Below are positions 5,754-11,421 of a stretch of 11,421 nt of DNA, in pieces (the first letter of the stretch is position 1; each line of letters opens with the position of its first letter). The notes under the pieces are model-generated. The model had not been told where the DNA came from and made no database searches. It saw only the letters and a program-made list of their open reading frames with translations. Location: positions 1-11,421 of the forward strand of contig CAZYWP010000102.1 in the NCBI GenBank assembly GCA_964651495.1, given 5' to 3'. Both the position numbers and the translations under genes were made by a program. This stretch comes from CAZNVB01 sp964651495 (lineage in GTDB: Bacteria; Acidobacteriota; Aminicenantia; Aminicenantales; UBA8522).

Positions 5754-7310
5754 CTAAAAAACGCGCAACGGATTGGTCAATATCTTGTGCCAGGTGTCGA
5801 GCCGGTGGGGCCAATCATCCTCCAGTCGCAGCACGATATAGGCGTTTTTCTCGTAGAAAAAACTCCCTTTCGGGACAAAAGTGAACAGGTTGTTGGTGAA
5901 AAAATCCCCCCATGTGTAGATGAGCGGCCGGACCCAGTAGACGTAGTTTCCATCCGCGGGCGCATAGAAATAAGTTCCCGCTTTGTGATGGTATTCGCCC
6001 GGGATTTCGAGGTTTCCGGCGGCGGCGTTGAGGCGCAGGCTGAAGAAGCCGTAGCCTTCTTTCGTATTGACCAGCCCGACCCAGTCCAGGCTGTCCGGCG
6101 CGATGTGGACGACGCCGAAGGGAACTCCGTTCTTCTCCGCGAGGGGCATTTTGACAATCCTCCGGGTCTTGTCTCTGTAAACCAGAGAGTCGAACAGTTC
6201 TTTGAAGAGGACCATCTCGTCGTTGCGGACAGCGATCACTCCCAGGTCGTTAAGGAGATTCATCCGGGTCTCGGAGATAAAATACGGGGCGTTGGCCTCA
6301 ACGGTGTACTTGACCTCGAGGAAGACATCTTTGATCCTCGGCATCGGTCCTTTCCGGGAATTCAGATATAGGGAGGCGCCGCTTTTTTCCTCAAAAGAGG
6401 GCGGGGGATTCCAGTCGAAGGAGTGGTCCCAGGCGATGCCCGGCACAAAGACATCGGGGTTCCAGTGGATGACCCCGGCCTTGTTGTAGAGTTTTACGCC
6501 CGCCTCAAGGGATTCGATGGTGTTGACCTGGCCGCTCTGCGGACTGAGCTCGAGGACGAGCTTGGGGGTGCGCACCGTCTTTCCCAGCCCTTGGCCCGAG
6601 AGGACGATTTTTCCCGGCTCCGGAGAAAGGCCTTCGCCTTTGAGGACGAGGAGCATCTTTTTCTCGCCGGCGGCCGCGTCGAGAGGGAGGGCAATCTTAT
6701 AAGTGAGCGTCGCAGGATGACTCGCGGCAACCTTCTCTGGGGGATAGGATTCTCTCCTCTCCATAATTTCATAGGGGACCGAAGTCGAGCCGTCGAAAAT
6801 GACAAAATCGCCGGTTTCGATTTCGCTCCTGGCCGCCGTAAGGGTCAGGATGATGACCTCCGCTTTTCTCTCGATTCCGGCCTCTTCCTCGATCTTATAA
6901 ATCCGGTAGAACCCTTCCTTGCCGCCGGGGATCCCGCCCTCCCGGGGGGACTTTCCCGCCAGCTCGTAGGGCTGCGGGGGCGAGTTCTCGGGTTGGCTGA
7001 CGAGCGTGATGCGGTAGCTCTTGCCTCCCGCCCAGGCGTAATCGATGACGATGTCATAGACCCCCTTCTCAAGGGGGTTTCCGGCCGGCACATTCTTGCC
7101 GTCTTTAAAAATGAGGAATTGACCGGTCTTTTCCCCATTCAGCAGCATCTCCTTGACCTGGAGCTTGGCGGCGGTGACCTCAAAAGGAAATTGAAGGCGA
7201 AAAGAAGGCTCGTCCAAGGTCGGAGCGCGAAAAATGAGGTTCGCCGGGGCCGCGGCGGCCGTGCACCCGATAAAAAAGAGAGAAGTGATGAAAGCCGTTG
7301 TTTTTTTCAT
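5754..7310 (-). CDS. Exported protein B of an unrecognised family, paralogue of the upstream gene
   Basis: A 518-aa exported protein I cannot assign to a named family. The N-terminus MKKTTAFITSLFFIGC has a charged start, a hydrophobic run and C16 after I-G. This is a plausible but imperfect lipobox, so it may be a lipoprotein; cleavage near AAAAPA (18-23) by signal peptidase I is the alternative. The body looks beta-rich. Residues 279-518 align colinearly with the upstream 579-aa protein: IHWNP (281-285), AW-H, DW with a proline run (299-304), P-x-P, APY, VRNDE (361-365), KE (370-371), PD-x-x-W, KGS (481-483) and the C-terminal NPLRV (513-517). A saccharide-binding or -cleaving role fits the kinase and nearby symporter but is inference. 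The start is supported by GAGG 5 bases upstream; the gap to the preceding gene is 21 bp, so the two are co-transcribed. The N-terminal 250 residues are more diverged. Confidence 0.8.
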   Translation of the reverse strand: MKKTTAFITSLFFIGCTAAAAPANLIFRAPTLDEPSFRLQFPFEVTAAKLQVKEMLLNGEKTGQFLIFKDGKNVPAGNPLEKGVYDIVIDYAWAGGKSYRITLVSQPENSPPQPYELAGKSPREGGIPGGKEGFYRIYKIEEEAGIERKAEVIILTLTAARSEIETGDFVIFDGSTSVPYEIMERRESYPPEKVAASHPATLTYKIALPLDAAAGEKKMLLVLKGEGLSPEPGKIVLSGQGLGKTVRTPKLVLELSPQSGQVNTIESLEAGVKLYNKAGVIHWNPDVFVPGIAWDHSFDWNPPPSFEEKSGASLYLNSRKGPMPRIKDVFLEVKYTVEANAPYFISETRMNLLNDLGVIAVRNDEMVLFKELFDSLVYRDKTRRIVKMPLAEKNGVPFGVVHIAPDSLDWVGLVNTKEGYGFFSLRLNAAAGNLEIPGEYHHKAGTYFYAPADGNYVYWVRPLIYTWGDFFTNNLFTFVPKGSFFYEKNAYIVLRLEDDWPHRLDTWHKILTNPLRVF

Positions 7311-7331
7311 GCTGGCCTCGTTTGAGACTGG

Positions 7332-9071
7332 CTATTTTTTCTTTTTTCCTCCGACGGCCTCCTCGACACCCTCCTCGAACGGCTCGGTCAGGATCGGCAC
7401 CACCCATCCTTCGGGACTTTCGGCGAAGGTTTCGACGGATTCGAGGACGCTCAGGGGATATTTGAGCATCTGGTAAAGCCGGTCCGCTTCCGCCGAAAAG
7501 CTCTGATTTTTCTTGAAGGCGTAAGGATAGAAAACATTCCTTTCGAGATAAACGCTGCCTTTGCGGACGGGAAGCATCCGGGTCTGGTTGTTAGTCCCGA
7601 ACGAATACACCAGCCCCCGGGCGAGATAATACCAGGGCCCATGCTGAATATAGACGAAGGGCATCACCGCTGAGGCATCACCGCCCTCCACGTTCGTCAT
7701 CGTCGTTTCGAGATAGAGGTTGGCGAAGGCGATGCCTTTATTCTCATCATAGAAAGTCACCCAGGGCACATCGGGCCGCAGGGTGATCACATGGTCCGGA
7801 TGCATCCTGGTGCGGCCGAGGTCGATGACCTGGACGCCGCCGTCCATTGTTTTGTAGGCAGCCTTGGTGAAGATTTCCTTGTTGAAGACGACCTCGCCGT
7901 TGCGCAGCGCCTGGACAAACAGGTTGTCGGAAATGTCGATGGTCGTCTGGACGAGCAGGTACGGCGTGCCGGCATAGAAATGATAGGTCACACTGGAGAA
8001 GATATTCGGATAATAGGGGATAGGGGCGGCGATTCGGATGGAGTAGAAGACCGGCCCGCTCACCTCTGTATAAGGCGGGCTTTCCCAATCCGAGGTGTGA
8101 TACCAGGCATGCGGCGGGGAGTAGACGCAGGGATTCCAGTGGATGGAGCCGTTGGTCTCGAGCTTGTGTTCGAGCCGGGTCTTCGACGCTTTCTCGGTGA
8201 TCTCGTAGATGACCCCGCTCTTTTTGTTCAGGGTCACTCGGAAAAAATTGTTCTCGATCGTCTTGCCGATGTCCTCGCCCGTGACTTTGAGGTCGGTGGG
8301 ATAAGCGGGTTTCGCCGCCTCCGGGTTGTTGTAGAAAACCAGGTAGGTGGCCTTTTCCTTCGGCCTGAGGTTGGCGGCGAAAGCGACGCTGAAGGTTGTC
8401 GTCGGATGGTAGCGGACGATCCGCTCGCCCGTTTTTTCGTCAATCTCGACTGCGGAGAGGGCTTTTTGGTCATCCCAGGTGATTAAATCGTAGACCTGTG
8501 AGGGGATTTCGGTGTAGGAGATGTCGCTCCCTCCCTTTTCCGCTTTGACCACCCTGATTTCATCCGGAGACTTGAGATAAGGGCTCAAAATTCCGACCGT
8601 CGCGTGGACGGGATAGTTCGCTCTTCCGATCCCGCTTTCTTCTGAAACGAGGAGGGAGAGGTAGTTTTTCCAGGCTCCGTTCCAGTAGCCTTTCAGGGCA
8701 GGCGCAGTGGCTTTTTGGGTCAGGGTGACGGACTTGTTCAGTTTCGCGTCATCGAGCTGGACCTGGAGCTCATAACCCAGATTTCCGCTCCAGGAGTGCC
8801 GCACCTTGATTTCGAAAGGAAGCTCGCCCTGGATATCCTTTCCCAGGACTTCTTCTCTTTCCTGGTAGAGAAGAAAATCCCGCGCTCTGGCACCATTGAC
8901 GGTGACGCGGGCGACCCGCCAGAGCCCCTTGGACAGAGTTGACGGGTCAGCGAATGAGGCTTTGATGAAATACCAGGGTTCGCCGTCCACCGGGTAGCCG
9001 AATTCCGCGGCCGCGGCCAGGCTGACCAGGCTGATGGCCAGGAAGGAAATCAACAAGGCTGCCTTTTTCAC
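7332..9071 (-). CDS. Exported protein A of an unrecognised family, beta-sandwich-rich, first gene of the operon
   Basis: A 579-aa exported protein, family not recognised. It starts at GTG 9071: AAGGAGG is 5 bases upstream and a signal peptide begins there (KK, hydrophobic 4-18, A-A-A-A near 19-22, mature from about E23). The frame is open to an ATG at 9164, but that gives 31 residues of non-signal sequence. Residues 150-260 (RANYPVHATV, then a strand-rich region ending ATYLVFY) and 271-300 (TIENNFFRVTLNKKSGVIYEI in two parts) resemble the layout before and at the start of the galactose-mutarotase-like beta-supersandwich found in polysaccharide lyases and GH38-type glycosidases. Shared with protein B: IHWNP (310-314), AW-H, SDW and PP (327-333), RN-x-E (390-393), KE (398-399), RPD-x-x-W (432-437), KGS (504-506) and YPLSV (538-542). 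It has about 37 residues beyond B's end, acidic and then four lysines. Lyase, glycosidase or binding protein are all open. Confidence 0.8.
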   Translation of the reverse strand: MKKAALLISFLAISLVSLAAAAEFGYPVDGEPWYFIKASFADPSTLSKGLWRVARVTVNGARARDFLLYQEREEVLGKDIQGELPFEIKVRHSWSGNLGYELQVQLDDAKLNKSVTLTQKATAPALKGYWNGAWKNYLSLLVSEESGIGRANYPVHATVGILSPYLKSPDEIRVVKAEKGGSDISYTEIPSQVYDLITWDDQKALSAVEIDEKTGERIVRYHPTTTFSVAFAANLRPKEKATYLVFYNNPEAAKPAYPTDLKVTGEDIGKTIENNFFRVTLNKKSGVIYEITEKASKTRLEHKLETNGSIHWNPCVYSPPHAWYHTSDWESPPYTEVSGPVFYSIRIAAPIPYYPNIFSSVTYHFYAGTPYLLVQTTIDISDNLFVQALRNGEVVFNKEIFTKAAYKTMDGGVQVIDLGRTRMHPDHVITLRPDVPWVTFYDENKGIAFANLYLETTMTNVEGGDASAVMPFVYIQHGPWYYLARGLVYSFGTNNQTRMLPVRKGSVYLERNVFYPYAFKKNQSFSAEADRLYQMLKYPLSVLESVETFAESPEGWVVPILTEPFEEGVEEAVGGKKKK

Positions 9072-9076
9072 AGAGC

Positions 9077-9083
9077 CCTCCTT
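9077..9083 (-). promoter_or_regulatory. Shine-Dalgarno AAGGAGG fixing a GTG start
   Basis: The plus strand reads CCTCCTT, giving AAGGAGG on the minus strand 5 bases before GTG at 9071. This places the start at the signal peptide rather than at the upstream in-frame ATG (9164). Confidence 0.8.
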
Positions 9084-9117
9084 GTTTTTTGGGGTTTTAG
9101 AAAAGAAAGACTCGAAT

Positions 9118-9145
9118 TGCATAAGAAGCGCCCTTTTTTTATCAA
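9118..9145 (-). promoter_or_regulatory. Candidate promoter for the A/B/kinase operon
   Basis: On the minus strand, TTGATA (9145-9140, 5/6 to consensus) precedes TATGCA (9123-9118, 3/6) with a 16-bp spacer. The start site would be near 9111, leaving a leader of about 40 bases. The -10 box is poor, so this is tentative. It is the best pair I find in the 194-bp divergent gap on this strand. Confidence 0.3.
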
Positions 9146-9226
9146 AATCCGCCGGCAATAGCAAGGCTTCGGAGGACGAGGGGATTCGTGTGAATTAAAG
9201 GATCTAGGCGGGAGATCGGCGCCGTA

Positions 9227-9253
9227 TTGACAGGGAGGAGACTTTGTTATATT
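9227..9253 (+). promoter_or_regulatory. Candidate promoter for the symporter gene
   Basis: A consensus -35 TTGACA (9227-9232) is followed by TATATT (9248-9253) with a 15-bp spacer, shorter than ideal. The start site would fall near 9260, only about 6 bases before the ATG at 9266. If real, the symporter mRNA is nearly leaderless. Confidence 0.35.
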
Positions 9254-9265
9254 TTCTGGCGCGAC

Positions 9266-11047
9266 ATGAGTTTAAGCCTGCTCGACTGGGTCGTCATCGC
9301 CCTGTATTTTTTGATCAGCTTGGGGATCGGGCTCTATTACCGGCGCAAAGCCACGAAAAGCGTCAGCGACTTTTTTGTCTCCGGCCGCAACGTCACCTGG
9401 TGGCTGGCCGGGACTTCGATGGTGGCGACGACGTTCGCCGCCGACACGCCGCTGGCCGTCACCGGTCTGGTGGCGCGCAACGGGATCGCCGGCAACTGGA
9501 TCTGGTGGAGCATGGCCTTCAGCGGCATGCTCACCGTCTTTTTCTATTCCCGCCTCTGGCGCCGGGCGGGCGTCCTCACCGATGTGGAATTCGCCGAGCT
9601 CCGCTACAGCGGCGGGCCGGCGCGGTTCCTGCGCGGCTTTCGGGCGTTCTATCTGGGGCTTCCGATCAACCTGATTATCATGGGCTGGGTCAACCTGGCC
9701 CTGGTGAAGATCCTGATGCTCGTGCTCGGGGTGACCAAGTTCCAGGCCCTCCTGATCACCATCGGCGTCATGTTCATCACCGCTTCGATCTCGACTCTCT
9801 CTGGGCTCTGGGGAGTCCTGGTCACCGACATGTTCCAGTTCATCCTGATCATGGGGATGGTGATCGTGCTGGCCGTCTTTGCCATCCATAATGTCGGCGG
9901 CATGAGCGGCATGATCGACAGCATTCAGTCCATCGAAAAGAGCCGAGGAGCTGCCGGCTCCATCCTCTCCTTTGCTCCCCAGCTCAACTCCGCCTGGATG
10001 CCCCTCATCACCTTTTTCGTCTACATCGCCGTCAACTGGTGGGCCTCCTGGTACCCGGGAGCCGAGCCGGGAGGGGGAGGCTTTATCGCCCAGAGAATCC
10101 TCAGCGCCAAGGATGAAAAGCACTCGCTGCTGGCCACGCTGTGGTTTAACATCGCTCACTATGCCCTCCGGCCCTGGCCCTGGATCCTGGTGGCCCTCGT
10201 CGCCATCGTCCGTTTTCACGGCGACCCCGCTTTCGCCGCCGACCCGGAATCGGGTTACATCCGGATTTTGATCACCGACCTGCCGGCCTCCCTTCGCGGC
10301 CTGATGATCGCCGGGTTCTTCGCCGCCTACATGTCCACCATCGCCACTGAGCTCAACTGGGGAGCGAGCTACCTGGTCAATGACCTCTACCGCCGCTTCC
10401 TGGTCCGCCGGCGGAGCGAAAAACACTACGTGGTCATCTCCCAGCTCGCGACCATGTCGCTGATGATCCTGTCGGTCATTGTCAGCTTCTTCATGGAGTC
10501 GATTGCCGACGCCTGGAAGTTCATCATCGCCATCGGTGCGGGGACGGGCCTGGTCTATCTGCTGCGCTGGTTCTGGTGGCGGATCAACGCCTGGAGCGAA
10601 GTCTCGGCCATGATCGCCGCCTTCGTCACATCGCTGACCCTGCAGCTCGGTTTCGGCCTGAGCGAGAGCGAGCCGCGCGAGTTCGCTTATCTCTGCCTGA
10701 TCACGGTGGCCGTGACCACGGCCGTCTGGCTGGCCGTGACCTTCTTGACCAGGCCGGAGTCAAAGGATGTGCTTCTGGCCTTTTACCGGCGCGTCCGGCC
10801 GAGCTCCGCTCTCTGGGGGCCGATCGCCCGGGAAGCGACGGATATTGTTCCCCGCCGGGACGGGCTCTTCAACCTGATGGACTGGCTGTCCGGCGTGGCG
10901 ATGATCTACGGCTTTCTGTTCGGCGCGGGGAATATCTTATTCGGCCGGGTGGTGTTGGGGGCGGTTTTCCTGGCCCTGGGGCTCCTCTTCGGCGGGATCA
11001 TCTACGCCGATTTGAACAAGCGGGGCTGGAAAACCATTACTGATTAA
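9266..11047 (+). CDS. Sodium:solute symporter family transporter (SSS/SGLT type)
   Basis: A 593-aa inner-membrane sodium-coupled importer of the SSS family (LeuT fold), with roughly 14 hydrophobic segments by eye. TM1 starts at about residue 8 (DWVVIALYFLISLGIG), followed by SVSDFFVSGRNVTWW (32-46) and TSMVATTFAADTP (50-62), the family's usual N-terminal block. SWYPGAEPGGGGFIAQR (261-277) and the segment AAYMSTIATELN (353-364), where S357 and T358 sit in the expected Na2 sodium-site region, are strong landmarks. SSS members carry sugars, sialic acid, organic acids and amino acids; the substrate cannot be read here. Its divergent position next to the A/B/kinase operon suggests a saccharide or sugar acid. 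The start is uncertain: ATG 9266 has no ribosome site at normal distance. GGGAGGAG at 9233-9240 is 10 bases from an in-frame ATT at 9251, and TTG 9227 opens the frame. The C-terminus overlaps the convergent dehydrogenase gene by 11 bp. Confidence 0.9.
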   Translation: MSLSLLDWVVIALYFLISLGIGLYYRRKATKSVSDFFVSGRNVTWWLAGTSMVATTFAADTPLAVTGLVARNGIAGNWIWWSMAFSGMLTVFFYSRLWRRAGVLTDVEFAELRYSGGPARFLRGFRAFYLGLPINLIIMGWVNLALVKILMLVLGVTKFQALLITIGVMFITASISTLSGLWGVLVTDMFQFILIMGMVIVLAVFAIHNVGGMSGMIDSIQSIEKSRGAAGSILSFAPQLNSAWMPLITFFVYIAVNWWASWYPGAEPGGGGFIAQRILSAKDEKHSLLATLWFNIAHYALRPWPWILVALVAIVRFHGDPAFAADPESGYIRILITDLPASLRGLMIAGFFAAYMSTIATELNWGASYLVNDLYRRFLVRRRSEKHYVVISQLATMSLMILSVIVSFFMESIADAWKFIIAIGAGTGLVYLLRWFWWRINAWSEVSAMIAAFVTSLTLQLGFGLSESEPREFAYLCLITVAVTTAVWLAVTFLTRPESKDVLLAFYRRVRPSSALWGPIAREATDIVPRRDGLFNLMDWLSGVAMIYGFLFGAGNILFGRVVLGAVFLALGLLFGGIIYADLNKRGWKTITD

Positions 11048-11421
11048 CGCGCAGCTTGAAGCGCAGGTTTGGCCTGGAGAGGACTTCCTTATTGACCACG
11101 TAGCGGGGAGGTTTGCCCTCGAGACAGGCCTTGACGTCATCCATGATCATGACCCGGATGTCCCAGCCGCCCTCCTCCGAATACCAGGCGATATGGGGAC
11201 TGAGGACTGCATTGCTCATCCGCAGGAGCTCCAGGTCGGCCGGGGGCGGCTCTTTCTCGAAGACATCCAGCCCGGCGCCGGCGATCATTCCTTTTTTCAG
11301 GGCCTCGATCAGGTCCTCAGTCTTGACAATCGGGCCGCGCGAGGTGTTGACGATGATGGCCGTGGGCTTCATCAGGGAGAATTTCTCCAGGTTGAACATC
11401 CCCCGCGTCTCCTCCGTCACC
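11037..11421 (-). CDS. D-isomer-specific 2-hydroxyacid dehydrogenase, C-terminal part (cut by window edge)
   Basis: The last 127 or so codons of an NAD-dependent D-2-hydroxyacid dehydrogenase; the 5' part lies beyond the right edge. The family interconverts D-2-hydroxy acids and 2-oxo acids. The fragment has the whole catalytic triad in order, numbering from the first full codon in the window: R28 in NTSRG, E57 in LDVFEKEP and H76 in SPHIAWYSEE. TEETRGMF at its start is the usual family segment that follows the NAD-binding Rossmann glycine motif. HIAWYSEE recalls the CtBP / phosphoglycerate-dehydrogenase-like branch, as does the ending GKPPRYVVNKEVL. The first codon in the window is GTG but should be read as internal. 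Substrate is unknown; glyoxylate/hydroxypyruvate, phosphoglycerate or a sugar-acid derivative are all possible. Its stop codon lies inside the last codons of the symporter gene. Confidence 0.9.
   Translation of the reverse strand, partial: VTEETRGMFNLEKFSLMKPTAIIVNTSRGPIVKTEDLIEALKKGMIAGAGLDVFEKEPPPADLELLRMSNAVLSPHIAWYSEEGGWDIRVMIMDDVKACLEGKPPRYVVNKEVLSRPNLRFKLRVNQ

Noticed and set aside
5061..6371. A 436-codon open frame on the plus strand
   Set aside because: It lies antisense to the start of the kinase gene and the end of protein B, both with strong family or paralogue support. The translation shows no domain, signal or ribosome site and looks like a GC-rich shadow frame.
9072..9164. In-frame 31-residue extension of protein A to an upstream ATG
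   Set aside because: The extension is not signal-like and spans the candidate promoter start and ribosome site. AAGGAGG plus the signal peptide support GTG at 9071.
9272..10426. A 384-codon open frame on the minus strand
   Set aside because: Antisense to the symporter. Its very Asp/Gly/Gln/His-rich composition is the reverse complement of membrane-helix codons, not a real protein.

Overview
The window carries eight protein-coding genes, one of them cut by the right edge, and no tRNA, rRNA, CRISPR array or complete insertion sequence that I can see. Most genes are GC-rich (60-70% in lines I counted). The mix of secreted proteins of unfamiliar type, a xylulokinase-type kinase, a sodium:solute symporter and a uroporphyrinogen-decarboxylase-family methyltransferase suggests an uncultured, probably anaerobic, carbohydrate-degrading Gram-negative-type bacterium. 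Candidatus Aminicenantes or another acidobacterial or PVC-type lineage would fit, but this is an impression from gene content, not a phylogenetic result.

Left part (1-1516): a 288-base gene-free stretch begins with a compact, self-complementary block that looks like the edge of a dispersed repeat. It also holds an 11-bp perfect inverted repeat that probably terminates the next gene. That gene (289-1320, minus) encodes a secreted protein of the zinc-dependent phospholipase C / S1-P1 nuclease type. The 196-bp gap to the next gene holds two back-to-back sigma70-like promoters, one for each direction.

Centre-left (1517-4157, plus): a two-gene operon, a divergent glutamine-synthetase-family ligase followed after 13 bp by a URO-D/MtaA-type methyltransferase-like protein. 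It converges on the next operon with only 30 bp between stop codons and no clear terminator.

Centre-right (4188-9071, minus): a three-gene operon in the order secreted protein A (579 aa), secreted paralogue B (518 aa), FGGY kinase closest to xylulokinase. A and B are clearly related to each other over their C-terminal two thirds and belong to a family I cannot name. They are the best candidates here for something undescribed.

Right part (9072-11421): a 194-bp divergent control region separates this operon from a large sodium:solute symporter (593 aa, plus). The symporter's stop codon overlaps by 11 bp the end of a D-2-hydroxyacid dehydrogenase gene on the other strand, which runs off the window.

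A working model, which is inference only: the A/B proteins bind or process a saccharide outside the cytoplasm, the symporter imports a product, and the kinase phosphorylates a ketopentose-like sugar. The hydroxyacid dehydrogenase and the GS/URO-D pair have no demonstrated link to this.
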